A program made the position numbers and the translations under genes. A stretch of 64,000 nucleotides of DNA, taken from Dirofilaria immitis (lineage: Eukaryota > Nematoda > Chromadorea > Rhabditida > Onchocercidae). Location of the stretch: assembly GCA_024305405.1 (NCBI GenBank), contig JAKNDB010000064.1, forward strand, positions 992,001 through 1,056,000, in the 5' to 3' direction. Of this stretch, positions 36,118-49,172 are shown piece by piece; position 1 is the stretch's first letter, and each line of letters opens with the position of its first letter. The notes below the pieces were generated by a model. The model was not told where the DNA came from and searched no databases. It saw only the letters and a list, made by a program, of their open reading frames with translations.

Positions 36118-37831
36118 GAAATTTCAATTCATTGAATTAAATAAAAGTAGACAAAATAATTGTAAACAAATGAATGGAAAAAAGTAAACAAATAAATGTA
36201 TAATCGATCAATAATAATAAAATAGATGTGCTTTTATTTTGTAAACAATACAATCATCGATTATTTCATATTTGTAGACCACAGATTTTCAAAATTTTAT
36301 TATAATACTAATATTTATGCGTTTATAATAAATGATATTTTAATTCTGTTATCAATGATAACATTGAAAATACTAATTCTTATATTTTTATTATAATATT
36401 AATATTTATTTATATCGCTTTTTTAAATATTTATATCACTAGCATGATAATAATATTGCATTATGTTTACTAATGTTATCATCGATATTAATATTGTATT
36501 ACCAACTGCAGTAATGTCTTATCAGTGTTAATTTGATAACGATATATTTTAATTATAACATTAGTATCTTTCGATCATTATCAGAATAATAATTTGTCTC
36601 TTGCGGTTACTATCATAATAATGATATCCTATTATATTTTATCATTGTCATAGAGATAGCGACAATATTTTTACTACGACATTAATATTTTTATTATTGT
36701 CTTGGTAATTCACTGTATTATATTTATCATTTGTTACAGTAATGGTGACGATGTTTTTTACTACAATATGAATATTTACATTACTGTCACGTATCGTATT
36801 ATATTTATTATTGTTACAGTAACGATAACAACATTTTTAACTGCAATATTAATGCTAGACGTTGTCTTCTTCTATGATCATACAATCTTATCTAAAGATT
36901 AGAAGTTTTTGTTTCAATTTGAAAAATCATAGATAAAATATAATTGAAATAATTATTATAATACGATAACCATAAATGATTGAATTTGATTTGGATACGA
37001 TAATTATAAATGATTAAATTTGATTTGGATCATTGCTTAGAATTATCATAAACATCGATTTGCAAAACTTTATTTGTTGAACTACTAACATTTGCTAATC
37101 GAAAATAGCGTATAAAAAAGAGTTTCTAGAGATCAAGCTTAGATAGAAAAACTGATCATATCCGAATGTTCCTTCCTGATCATTTTCCGGAAAATTGAAA
37201 TGAAACTACAAATGTTTCGAATCTAATAAATGGAATGTAATATTAGATAGATTGTGAAAAATAAGAGAGAAAGCGAAGGAAAAAGAACGAAAGAAATGAA
37301 GAAATAGTTAGGGAATGGGATGATTTATGAAAAAATGCTTTTGTGAAATTTGTAGCGGAGTGGATGAAAAAATATTTAAAATCGATTTTTTTTTCTTACG
37401 TAAATATATCAATATTGAATGGTTGCTGTAAAGAAAAGGAGAAGGAAGGAAGGAAGCAGCAGGGATGATGCACCGATTGGATGATATTCCTTTTCAATCA
37501 TCCATTTCAAATTATTGGTATGTTTAATTATTAGATGAGAAATTAAGAAATTAAATTAGTAATTTAAATTTAATTAATCAATTATTCGAATTTTTAATTG
37601 ATTAAATCTAAATAATAATTTAAGGTTAAAGAATTTAAAAATTTATTGATATTACGGCTAACTGACTTATTTCTTACTATTTTTTATCGTTATTACTATC
37701 ATTATTATTATTATTATTATCATTGTTATTGTTATTATTATTATTACCATTACTATTGTTATTATTATTGTTATTATCATTTTTGTAAAATAGAAATTTG
37801 AAAATTTGATAAATTTCCTAATCTTTTTCCA

Positions 37832-38257
37832 TTGTTATTCTACGATTTTTTAATGCAGTATCATGAAATATGTTATGATATCATTAAATATATATTATCA
37901 TATGTAATTATCATTGTTATCATTGCATTACTAATTTCAGAAATCAATATCGTAAAATTAATTTATCAAAAATTGCTAGAATTATTTATCACACTGCACT
38001 TTTCTTTTTTTTCTCTCTCTAAATTACTTCCCTTTATTACTGATCCATTACCTATCAATCTTTCTGAACAAAACTATTACTGTTTTGTAAACTGTTTTAC
38101 TGTAGGTGTTAATATTCTTTCCATCATTTTTTTTTACATCAATTTTTACGAAATTTTTGTTAATACCTTACGAACAGAACTATCATTTACGATTCCATTC
38201 GTTTGTTATAGTTATGATTTTTCATTTTTTTACATAAAATTATTCAAATATTTTTAG
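37832..38257 (+). CDS. Long T-rich open reading frame, no family recognised
   Basis: A 141-codon frame from ATG to TAG, the longest frame in the window that is not a simple repeat. It encodes two or three hydrophobic stretches (around residues 20-40 and 88-110) with a more varied middle (PFITDPLPINLSEQNYYC). There is no clear signal peptide at the start, no known domain, and no splice signals in support. T-rich DNA depletes stops on this strand, so the frame may be accidental. It sits about 90 bp upstream of the citrate carrier start on the same strand. Confidence 0.2.
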   Translation: MLFYDFLMQYHEICYDIIKYILSYVIIIVIIALLISEINIVKLIYQKLLELFITLHFSFFSLSKLLPFITDPLPINLSEQNYYCFVNCFTVGVNILSIIFFYINFYEIFVNTLRTELSFTIPFVCYSYDFSFFYIKLFKYF

Positions 38258-38350
38258 ATAGCAGATTTATTGTATCATATTACAAGATCACAAAAATTTC
38301 TGTGATAACGAACAAAAGCTCTAAGAAAGGAATTAACAACAAATGCAAGG

Positions 38351-40519
38351 ATGAATGCAGGCGATAGAACTGACATTAGCAGATTGTTAGTGATTATGTT
38401 AAGCGAATCAGAAAAATTAGTATTGTTAATTCTCTTCTATTTTTCCAATAAATTGAGGATTTCCATATAAGTTTATTTACTTGTCGATGACAAATGAAAA
38501 ATTTCTGCAAATTCAATTTTAAGTTTCAAAATATAATTGAAAAAAAAAACTAGCAAATATGAAGAAGGATGAAATTACTTGCTAATATTGCGGATATTTC
38601 TATTCATTTAGCGTAGAAAATGGTCAATTACTTTCGTCGTTTTCTGGTTTTCGTCGGTTTTTACCGACAGATAAATCAATAAAGGGTATTCTTATCGGTG
38701 GACTTACTGGTGGTATTGAAATATGTATTACATTTCCAACTGAATATGTTAAAACGCAATTACAATTAGATGAACGTTCAGCACATCCAATTTATAAAGT
38801 TAGTTTTTTTTCGAAAAGTCTGTTATATTATTTGACTTCTAGTTTTTTTTTTTTAGAATTCAACTATAGCAGTTAAATTTTTGTAGAAATTCTTGATTAG
38901 ATAGATTTCCCATGGGAAATGGATATTATTTTGGCTTTAATTATTTTAGGGTCCAATAGATTGTGTTAAAAAAACGGTGCAAACCAACGGGTTCTTAGGA
39001 TTATATCGAGGATTGTCCATACTAGTCTACGGTTCCATTCCGAAATCAGCCCTTAGGTATGATTAAATTTGATACTTTCCGTAGTTCAAATAGTAATATG
39101 AAACTAATATCAAAGGGAAATTATCCGGTTGCATTTTCAGATTTGGAACATTTGAATATTTAAAAGGTTATGCCGTTGATTCGAATGGTAATCTTGCACC
39201 GATATGGAGGCTATTTTGTGGCTTTGGCGCAGGTAAAGAATTTGTGTATTTCCTCGAATGGCATCCATATTAATTAGTTGAATAGTGAGTACCCTGAAGT
39301 CTTTTAATGAGTATTAAAATAGTTTCAGAGAAGAAGCGTAAATTGCAAAATACCAGTAAATTTTATCGAAATTAAAGTAAAAAGATTTTTAAGGCCTTTC
39401 GGAAGCGGTATTTGCTGTCACACCAATGGAAACGATTAAAGTAAAATTTATTCATGATCAGCAGTTGGGTAAACCAAAATTCAGAAGTTTTTGGTGGTTT
39501 GAAGACAATTCTGCAAACTGAAGGCTTGCGGGTTAGTAGATCCGTTTGTTTCATATAACTTATAAATATTGTGGATGTATTTTCCATTTCTTCAACTTTT
39601 TTTTAATGATATAGAAAGATTAGCTGCATTGCAGGGCTTGTATCAGGGTGTCACAGCAACAATGGCAAAACAAGGTTCTAACCAGGCAATTCGATTTTTG
39701 TAATGGAAACTTTGAAAGATTGGTAAAAATATACATCGTTTTTCCATTTTTGAAATTGATTTCGTTTTTGTTTAAAAAATTAAATTATTCGAATTGAAAT
39801 ATTTATATTTATTATTGCTTGATAATGATGATATCAGACAAATAAACGACTGATAATTATCGATAACAGGTATCGCGGGGAGATAGTTCGAAGACGGTTG
39901 GTAAACCAGCTACAGCATTATTTGGTGTACTTGCTGGTGCATGCTCCGTATATGGCAATACACCAATTGATGTTGTAAAGACTCGGATGCAAGGTTTAGA
40001 AGCTAAAAATATAAGAATACAATTAACTGTGCGTATCAAATTTTGAAAACTGAAGGGTTCTTCGCGTAAGTTTTAATTTAATGCGAGAAATTCTAAAATA
40101 ATTTAAGACATGCTTGAATTTAAAGTAGTGGAATGAGTTAATATCATTTTAAGCAACAAGCATTTCTTAATTGGATAAACATTATATAAAGATATTCTAG
40201 TCTAACAATAATAAGAATTTTATCTTATACATTATAAACTTTTAAGCGTAACCACATTTTTTTATGATAGTACTACATCATATATAAAAGTAGAAGGATA
40301 AAAAAATTTCTTTGCTTTATGCTAGCCACGTTTACACAAATCATACTAGCAAATTTTTTTGTCTTTGTTATGAGGTCAAATTTTACCTTTAAATGCATTC
40401 ATTTTAGATTTTACAAAGGAACTGTACCTCGGCTATGCCGTGTTTGTCTCGATGTCGCATTAACATTTACATTATATGATTCGATCATGGAATACGCTAA
40501 CAAGATTTGGAAAACTTAG
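38351..40519 (+). CDS. Mitochondrial tricarboxylate (citrate) carrier, SLC25A1 type; four frameshifts as sequenced
   Basis: Inner-membrane antiporter exporting citrate in exchange for malate, feeding cytosolic acetyl-CoA. Exons: 38351-38385 (ATG, inferred), 38612-38798, 38950-39056, 39141-39232, 39394-39531, 39635-39722, 39870-40065, 40408-40519 (stop TAG). Three carrier repeats are visible, each with the PX[DE]XX[KR] signature: PTEYVK, PMETIK and PIDVVK. Strong family stretches include [30 protein letters not shown] and [14 protein letters not shown]. With repairs the length is about 318 residues, as expected. Four single-base breaks, all in homopolymers, interrupt it: an extra T at 39488-39492, a missing T at 39695-39699, a missing G at 39877-39880 and a missing A at 40005-40009. 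Every exon flank is canonical, so I read these as sequence errors. The first exon is joined by phase only (donor GTTAGT). Confidence 0.9.
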
Positions 40520-41206
40520 TAATGATTTTTAATGTCCCTTTATGTCCTAATATAAAAAAATTTGTTACAGATCAAACTCTCCGAATTGAAATTATGAAAA
40601 TAAATGAGAAATTGAAATTATAGAAGTCGATGGAAACTGGTTAGAAATGAGTACAATGGTTTCAAAATGAGATCTTCAAAAAAAAAATCATAGTATTGAT
40701 AACATATGTAACGATTTTTATATTATTTTGTTTAAATGGCATCATTCCTTTAACTTCAATTGTGATATGATGTTTTGTAAAGTTCTTCCAACTTGTTAAT
40801 TATTTAGCTATAATAAAATACGCATGATCCAAAACTATAACCTCTTTTTTATTTCACAGCATAAAACAAAAAACTTTAATACACAAGGAAAAGAGTAGCA
40901 AAATATACACAATACAAATATCAATCGATTTTTTTCTTCCTTCTAGGTTCAAAGAATTTTGCTAATAAATTTTAATCCTACTTTAGGACTACTGAAAGTT
41001 AATGCTGGATATGAAATCAAGAAATTGAAGATTATGTAATTGTGGACAGAACTGAGAAATATGCACTTATGTAAATTCAAAAAAGAGCTTAGTTGTGAAT
41101 ATGGATATGTTCTATGTCTTTTCTTTCTGTTTTTTTTTCTAACTGAATTTTAAATCTTAGGCACAAAAGATTTCAAGTATATTTTGCAACAAATATTTTA
41201 AAAAAT
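40520..41206. other. Spacer with the carrier 3' UTR
   Basis: Convergent spacer downstream of the citrate carrier gene. Candidate poly(A) signals AATAAA/ATAAAA occur near 40601 and 40812. No coding signal is seen. Confidence 0.5.
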
Positions 41207-41476
41207 TCAATGGAATTCATATGCATGTGTCGAAAGATGTTTGATTGCCAGTGAGATTGTATGAGATCCAACAGTTCTTGTTGTTACTTTTCCGAACAAT
41301 TCTGCAAACCATATTGCTAGTACATGCGGACACTGAAACAATTCTCGATAAGTTACGTTACCACACAAAAAGATCGGATTTTGGCAAATTAATAAAACAA
41401 TGAATTGACAATCTTCCTTTGGTATACAATTCTTTTTCTCATTTTCATTGGATAATGATCTATCTTCAGTTCTCAT
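41207..41476 (-). CDS. Unidentified ORF downstream of TOP3
   Basis: An unspliced 89-codon frame, ATG at 41476, stop TGA at 41207. The N-terminal third is charged (Asn/Glu/Lys); the rest is mixed with four Cys and readable stretches such as CPHVLAIWFAELFGK. Base use is less A/T-extreme than the surroundings. A possible acceptor (GAATTGTTTCAG) lies inside it, so the distal half could be a final exon. It starts about 430 bp past the TOP3 stop on the same strand, which would suit a trailing operon gene or part of the TOP3 3' region. I recognise no family. Confidence 0.3.
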   Translation of the reverse strand: MRTEDRSLSNENEKKNCIPKEDCQFIVLLICQNPIFLCGNVTYRELFQCPHVLAIWFAELFGKVTTRTVGSHTISLAIKHLSTHAYEFH

Positions 41477-41907
41477 TTCAGCCACCTATCACTTGCTTAA
41501 TTTTTTATTTGATTCTATAGATCATAATGTTTGCAATATTAAATTACTTTGGTATAGGTGCCGAACGATATGAAAATATAGTGCAGTCTTTTCTAGCAAA
41601 AATTTGTCTACGGAACAATTATTAAGTTACTAATCTATTTTACCAAATATTCATTTGGTAGTCTGGAAGTGTAGCCAGGAAGCTAATTCTTAATGTCCTA
41701 GTGAAAATTTGAAGCATTTCTTATAAACAAAAACAATTAACAAATAAACATATTAAATTTAACAACAGAGAAATTAAGACAAAAGAACAAAAAAATACTG
41801 GATTCGTATGGACCAATCGAAGCACTTGAAATGACAAAGACGTTTTACATCTTACGAACAAAGTCACAAAATGAATGCTTAAATTTATATAACAAGTTAT
41901 CGTAGTT

Positions 41908-44900
41908 TTATGATGGTTCATCATTATTTCTGGGTCCTTCCCATTCGAAATATTTGCACTTCTCAGGATTATCCCGACCTTTTGGACATGTCCAAAAGAC
42001 ACGACCATGATTTGGACCCTAAAAACAACCGAAACGAAATTCCATAGATTTCTCTATAAATTCTTTATAAATTAATTTCGTTTGCAACGCTGGAATTCTT
42101 TTATGAGTAATTATTCAATATTGAAGCAGGATTACAATAAATAGAAATATATTTTCTTGAGATTAGGAATGCCTTGTTATTTCACAACTTCATAAAGACT
42201 ATTTATTATCTACTACTTTGAATTACCAATTCGCTTCTATTATATCAAATTAATAAATATTGCAGAAATTACCTCCTTTTAACGATCAAACGTTTCGCTG
42301 CCTGCCCACAAGAACATTGCCGCCCTTGTTCAAATCCACTTCGATCATTAGCACGACCATCACCTGCACTAGTGATTGCCTTTGTTCGCTTTCGCGTTCG
42401 AGTATTGGAATGTAATATAGAGAGGGCTAAATGTTTAGAAGTTTTTGGATATTCCATTAAGCTTCATAATTTGAACTTGAGGGCAAAGAATATCTACCAT
42501 AGTCGTTTATATTCTTATAGTTTTTCTACTTTTAAAAACCCCACAAATTCATCATAAATTAGGAATCAAATATGTGAATCGGAACAGTAAAAAGTCAATT
42601 TAAAAGAGTCTAAGCTAATATATTACGCCAATTTATGAATATCTGACTATTCGTATTCAACAACGATTAAAATTGAGAGCTTAATTCATGTTCTCTAAAG
42701 CCGATATAGCTAACATTTTAAACTGCGACAAAATTTTGAATTCGTAAAAAAATCGAAAATGAAATTAAAAAATACATGAAAGAAGCTCAATGTCATTAGC
42801 ACTGGTTGTTGCCAATTGTTCTTCATTAACAACTGGTCCGAAAGTCGATTTATTAACAGAACGACTTCTCGATTTGTCGCCTCTACCACGTCTAGAGGAA
42901 GTATTTTTTCTTGATGCTAATGAAGAACGATTAGTTGCAACGCGCGTGTTATCAGTTGGTGGCAGGTTATTTCTCTGTTGATTTCCAGGTGTCGTCGTCA
43001 CAGGAAGATTTTCACGCTGATTCAAATATTGATGTAAAGCATTTGATAGCATTTGAACTTTATCTTCCGCTTGTTCAAATATTGCTCGATATCTAGCAAT
43101 CTGTTCCTTTAGCACATCATCCTTATTTCTGAAAGATTCTTTTCACAAATCTTTTTTCAAACATTATTAAATTGAAATTCTCAAAAGAAAAGAGAGATTA
43201 AGTATCTTCATTTCTCCATTTTCTTTTGTCCAAAATCCTTCAGTATTATAAAACTTGAAATTAAAAAATCAAAGATATGCAGTAATGAAAAATTAATTCC
43301 GGCAGTAATCATCATGTAAATCTTTCAAAAATGTTGAATGACGAATCAACTTCGCATGGTGGAAATCTCTTTTCTTTATTAATTGACGAACTGAAAAACT
43401 AAGAACCTTTGTCCAAGACAAATAAGTTTCAGTTGTGACTCTAAGTCAGCACGCATATGAGGTTTACTCATAGCATAACCCATCCGATCATATCCATCAA
43501 CGAGTGCTAATCCAATATAGCCCGGAATGAATCGTCCATCGTTATTCAATGCAGCATACTGACGTGTTTTAATTGTTTCAATATGCTCCGCATGCGTTGC
43601 ATCCGTTCCAATACCATATTTGTCCATCAGTGCAATCAAATCGGCTATAATAAATAATAAGTAATACCATTTAATAAAGAACCAAATCTGGAAATTTTTT
43701 TCGTCCTGCGTAATTTCAGATTAGATAATATATGATATATATCATAAATACGAATTTCATTAGCTCAATACTTTAATTTCTATGGAAAAGTAAATAAGAG
43801 AAAATGCATAAAGAGCATAGAATACTAACCTTCATTAAGTAATTGCGGTGGTTGTGTTTGTCCTTCAGTTATTTGTAATTGATAGTCGGTGATTAATTCA
43901 TTTTCATAATAAGAAGGCAAAATTTTATCACCCCATTTCTCATACTTATAAACATTTAGATAGCCGTAATCTTCAATTATAAGGCCTGATGCTGTAAAAT
44001 TTTCATTGCCCACACGAACCTAAATTAAAAGAAAAATCCAATATGAATGAATTAGTACGATGAAATAAAGCTGAGATAAAGCAATACAATTATGTCTCAC
44101 CTGGACTTTGGTCTCTTGTCCTTTCGCATCGACAGAAAGACAAGCAAGAAAATGTCGCACGATGAATTCGTATAACGACCATTCCATTCCGATCAATTCG
44201 TTTGCTGTAGCAAATTTTAACGGATGAATGGGAGGATGTGCTTCATCAGTTTTCGAACCATTTTTTGGGTTCGGTCCACGTGAAGCAATCTATAGAAAAA
44301 TCCAACACTTATTGACTTATCAATTAGGGTATCTATCCTTTGGTGTAAAAAACAGAATTGCTATAAAATTACATTTTAGAGCTTATTTCCTATTACCTTC
44401 AATATTATCAAAATGTTAATAACGTAACATATATATACATACATATTTATTTAACCAGAGTTCACAAAAGGTCTTATACATAAACACATTTGTAACACTG
44501 GACCATATTAACAAAGAAAAATATGCTAAAAACATGTCTATGCCTACCATGTTATCAGTACGATGAATAAAGAAGACTCTTAAAGAAGGTGGATATACTG
44601 TTTATATCATACTAGCACATAAATTGCGGATTTTAAATCCTCTACCATCCTGGAACTAACCTCATGCGCAAAGTCTCCCCATTCTCCACTTACTGTTTGT
44701 TGTTGTACATAAAGATTCAAATTCATATCTTTCGGAAATTTATTCGTTTCTGTTCGTGGATATGATATATAACCTACAAAAGTAACTTTCAGAAACAAAA
44801 ATACAAAACAGAAAAGTGAAATAACCATTTTAAAAAACGATACCATTTGAGAAAATAGAGAATTTGATTCCTATTCAAACAAATAGAACTAAGAAAAAAC

Positions 44901-46692
44901 CTTTATTATATAATCGCTCGGCCACAACCATTGTCTCTTTCGCACTAAATTTTAATTTCCGAACTGCTAATTTCTCAAGTTCAACGGTGTCAAGTGCAAC
45001 AGGCCTCCACTTGCTTTTCGGCTTCCTTATTACTGATAAAACTTGGGCCTCTCCTGCTTCTTCACAATCATCCAGAAGCACCTAAACATCATTCAGCACT
45101 GACCCGTATGGATGGTTTTCAACATTTATCATAAAAAATATGGACGAAAAGATGTCTAATAATCGGAATAGGATCTATTTTCCGTAACTTATATTGGTTA
45201 CAAAGCACAAAGGATCTTAATCTACCTCGACAATGTCACGATCAAAAAGTCTTTGACGATCCCAAACAAATTCGACCATAATATCGTCTCGCTTATGTTT
45301 CATAGAAATCTTCCAAAATGTTTCCGAAATGAATTCTTTAATGGCTTGGTAACGTTCGACAATGAATCCTAATGTTGGAAATTGACATGAACCATAACTG
45401 ACGACACTTTTATCCCGAAATATATTAGCAAAATTATTCCTGGAATTTATTAGAATTACAATATTTAACTATAGCTACTACGAATAACCAATTAGAAGCA
45501 AATGCAGCTGAAGAAAAATAAACCTTAAATGAAGTGTTTGTAACCGCGTAAATGCTGCCCCAATTCGTAGATCTAATTCTGAGCTGAAATAAATAGAACC
45601 TATCTCCAAATTTAAAAAAAAATTTACAAGTTCTGTTAATTGGAAAAACATATAATTAAAAACAACATACCGACACTCAACAGCATCTACCAAACGTTGA
45701 TCCAAACGAACCAAATTATTCAGTGCACGATTGACAGCTGTATTCGTAATTTCAGAAAATCGGGCCCGATAGACATCTAGATTACGGTTAACTTGCGTAC
45801 AAACAGTAACTACTTCAGCTCCAATAGCTTCACCTTCTCGATCACAATCGGTCCATATGACAAGCAACTAAAGTAATAAAAGTAATTTGAAATGAAATTT
45901 CAAACTTAGATTAGCAGGCAAATAAATTTATATTTTTAAAGCATTATCTATGATAATATCGGAAAACGATGGCAGCCAAACAGCTATCTCAGGAAACATC
46001 GGAATTAATGGAAAGAATTAAGAAAAGTAAGTCATTATTATAAAAACATAATTAAACCTTACATCAGATTTTCGTATCTCTTCGGTTAATGTAGTCTTGA
46101 TATCCTCCATTCCAGGAATAATATTTTTTGGACATTTACATCGAATAGTACCTTGATCGGAGTCTCAGTCCAATTTTTGAAGGCTGCTGGGAAATCATGC
46201 TGAAGCAAATGACCGGAAACACTTGTCATTGCAACATGACATCCTGCGTTTTCTGAATTAATTTGAATATTTTAATATTAATTTTTATTTCTTAATTTTT
46301 TTCATTTGCTCAGAAAAATTTTAAATACAAACTATGCTTTTCGTACAATTGTTTTTTCTTTAATATCTTTATACTTTAACTAACTATAAAATCTAGCGAA
46401 TAGAAAGATAATTCATATATAATATTTGAAATATTCCATCTTGCAAGCATACGTCAAAACAACAGTAATCAAATTCTTTAAGAAAGTATTGCATTATCAA
46501 ATGGGATATACTAATAATGCGATATAATATATGAAAATAAAATAATAGATGACTTACGTCCTATATTTGCAACAAATTGGTAAATTTTATTGAAACGACT
46601 ACGACCATCACGTCTTGTTGAAGTACCATGTGATAATATTGCTGCAATACTCTTGGCTGCATCATTTTTTCGGCAACAAATAGAGCACGCAT
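41908..46692 (-). CDS. top3: DNA topoisomerase III (type IA, alpha type), three homopolymer frameshifts as sequenced
   Basis: Type IA topoisomerase that, with RecQ/BLM partners, dissolves DNA junctions. Exons: 46558-46692 (ATG), 46063-46252, 45671-45867, 45524-45583, 45226-45439, 44901-45081, 44661-44773, 44101-44289, 43830-44019, 43407-43644, 42776-43128, about 42273-42461, 41908-42018 (stop TAA); about 787 residues. The TOPRIM domain shows MRALFVAEK at the start and WTDCDREGEAIG. The catalytic Tyr is in GYISYPRTET. DLRIGAAFTR, SYGSCQFPTLGF and KYGIGTDATHAEHI are family hallmarks. After a coiled region comes a Ser/Arg-rich linker and one GRF zinc finger (CSCG, then GPNHGRVFWTC and KCKYFEW). 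Missing bases in runs at 46665-46670, 46124-46129 and 42277-42280 break frame. The junction between the exons at 42776 and 42461 is not resolved. A TCATTTCAG acceptor lies 13 nt before the ATG. Confidence 0.93.
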
Positions 46693-46807
46693 AAATATGT
46701 CTAATCTGAAATGATGAGAAGAAAAAATTCACGCAAAATATTTGATATTTTACTTCTCAACGATACTCAATATTTAACGAATATCATTTGAAATTGCAGA
46801 AGAAATC
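46693..46807 (-). promoter_or_regulatory. Operon-type intercistronic spacer with trans-splice acceptor for TOP3
   Basis: A 115-bp gap between the last stop candidate of the upstream gene (46808) and the TOP3 ATG (46692). It contains TCTCATCATTTCAG with the AG ending at 46706, leaving a 13-nt leader. About 100 bp between same-strand genes plus such an acceptor is the usual nematode operon arrangement. That it works this way here is inference. Confidence 0.5.
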
Positions 46808-48869
46808 TTAAACGCACCTCAATATATAATGTTTCGAAATCTTCATGTACCTATCAATATTCCCAAAAGGCAATCGTATCTTTCCCAAATTATTATATTC
46901 AACATTTCACCAGTAAATTTGTATCCAGTCATTCTGTGCAAAAACGTTATGATTGCATGACTAGTATGAATGAACACTAGCCTTTTTCAAAGAAGTTCAT
47001 GATATCGAAATTCAAAACATGCGCATTTACCAAACTATCCCGATGATTAAGTACTGATAATTGGGATGAAATATATAATCTTTTTTATATATATCCGAAG
47101 AAAATGACAATTCCCATTTTCAAAAGATAAAAACAGAATGTCTTCATTAATTGAATATGAAAAATGAAAACAAGAATAGGAAATGAATAGAAAACCAAAA
47201 AAAAAGAAGTATAACAAACAAACATAATCAGTATTATGGCAACATTTTTTATTCATCGAAAACAATATCTCTCGAAAACAATAAAAAAAACTGAAATAGA
47301 TGAGAGAATAATTATTTAGTAAAACTAATCATTAATTTTCTTATTTAATACAATAATTTTGTATACACAAACCATTTGTAAATAGCAAAATGCTGAAACA
47401 ATAGAATGATACATAAATAAGCTTTATTTAATCCGCAAAATATAATAATAACAGTATTCCTTTCCTAAATTTTTTCCTTTCATCCATAGATCATTAGCAA
47501 AATAATTTAACTAAGTTCTTTTAAAATAAATAAGTAAATTTAAAAGTAATTTCAACACAAACTTACCATAAACGATCGCTGCCGTTTAATAACTGAAAAG
47601 AATAGCAATTACAAAATTGTTAATATCCAATAATAATACCTTAAATAGTAAATCCGTATAATAATTTTTTATAGATCATTGAAATTTAAAGCACTATTCT
47701 ATTTCAAGCAAAAAATTTCACTTTCATCAGATGCAACTAAGTTAAATATCTAATAGTTAATTAAATTCAATTTAATATCAATGCAGTGATACCATCTAAA
47801 ACGAAGCAGTACCAAAACAAATATTTTCTAAATATCATTCCTAATAAAACTAACATTTTTCTTATATATTTAATAATGATCGCCATAAAATTTATTTAAT
47901 AAGAGAAATAAGTCTGCAGTCTACGTAACAAAATACCTAACTTATGTTTATCTATAAGAATACTTCTATTTTGACTTATTGTTTACGATCAAAAATGAAG
48001 TATTATAACTGATCATATATAAAATGCATGACATATTTTATAATTATCTTGCCGAATAAGTAAGTAACTAATAGATTAACATACCATCGTTGAGGAAGTA
48101 GGAACATCGACAATAATTGACTGTTGGAAGACAATAGTATATAGACTGGGAATGCGTTCCAGATACCTGAATAAAATAAGCGTAATTTCTCGAAAATATG
48201 GTTTCCTGGTATAGCTATTTTCACGTTCTTTTTTAACCAATTTCATCCAAGCAACATTTCCATTCTGGGCAAATATGAACCTATTTTTAACTTCTACAAG
48301 TAATTAGCTATCTCAAATAACTTTCCATCTTTTTAATTCCTCTAACTTACTTCATATATATTTCGACTATGGATAGGATCTCTGAGTAAATAAACATTGC
48401 CGTTATCCGCTAGAGATATTGCTTCTAATGCAATGTTTCCGAAACATCGACAAATTCTGCAGAAAAAAGAAACAATAAATTGAAAAATAGACAATTATTT
48501 GTTCATGTGTATTTTAGAAAGGCACTATAACTGCCTTATTTCGAATTTGGTGCTTACTTCTTGAATTCATGGGATACGAAACAGCTTTTCTCTACTAAAA
48601 TGTGATTTTGACGAAGTGACTTTATTCATATAAAATTACTTTTCGCTTCTATGCATTCTTTTGGTTTAATTAATTTGGGAATATAAGTGATACAAAAATT
48701 CAACTTACGGTTCCAAAACATCCAATAAAGATTTCGTCTTTGAGGGATCATTACGATACTCTATAGCTTCCTTCGCAATATGAGCGGATAGTTCGCGCAT
48801 TATCAGCCGAATTCGTGATGCTTGTAGCAGTCGATCTATTCCATTGTCTACTTCAACCAAATCGCTCAT
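46808..48869 (-). CDS. Unidentified, probably alpha-helical protein; 3' part unresolved
   Basis: Exons 48709-48869 (ATG; in-frame alternative Met at 48893), 48351-48456, 48085-48264 and 47567-47592 join in frame through canonical sites. They give about 157 residues of amphipathic helix-like sequence such as RIRLIMRELSAHIAKEAIEY and PICRCFGNIALEAISLADNG; the latter resembles an armadillo-type repeat, but I cannot assign a family. After the 26-nt exon the frame fails: joining to the next AG (near 46935) gives TGA. That exon-like block (about 46808-46932) is open in two frames in turn, ending in a readable FGNIDRYMKISKHY then stop. This suggests another one-base error or an alternative end. A pyrimidine tract (TTTTTTCCTCAAG) ends 4 nt before the ATG. 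It is placed between the zinc-finger gene and TOP3 on one strand. Confidence 0.55.
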
Positions 48870-49172
48870 GATTCTTGAGGAAAAAACCCTCATTAGGACA
48901 AAAAATTAACAGTTTCAAGATATACATACATATTCATAAAAACAAAAAGAATCTTGAAGTTGATACATTCAATAATATGAGGTAAAAGGTTTAAAAAAAT
49001 CAACCAACAACATCATAATACATACCATGAAATTTAGATTAAAACGATAATTTTCTGTAAATTATTATCAGATTTTAACTTTTCAGGAAAATAAAGATTT
49101 GCATTTTAAGAAATATACTTTATCTGACATATATAAATATGCATAACATTGACTAGGCAGTTTCAGAATAAA

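Larger units (their letters stand above)
32798..38350. other. Repeat-rich intergenic region between divergent genes
   Basis: Lies upstream of both the LAPTM-like gene (-) and the citrate carrier gene (+), so it should hold both promoters, though I can point to no specific element. It contains GA-, GAT-, CA- and TTTG-type repeats, a purine-rich block and a tandem duplication, all listed separately, plus a long T-rich open frame near the carrier gene. Confidence 0.6.

Noticed and set aside
38351..40519. Citrate carrier as a pseudogene because of four frame breaks
   Set aside because: All breaks are one base in homopolymers, the splice sites are intact, and the same pattern affects unrelated essential genes, which favours sequence error.
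42372..42981. Plus-strand frames of 61 and 63 codons
   Set aside because: Antisense shadows of TOP3 exons, which are supported by the zinc finger and coiled-coil readings on the minus strand.
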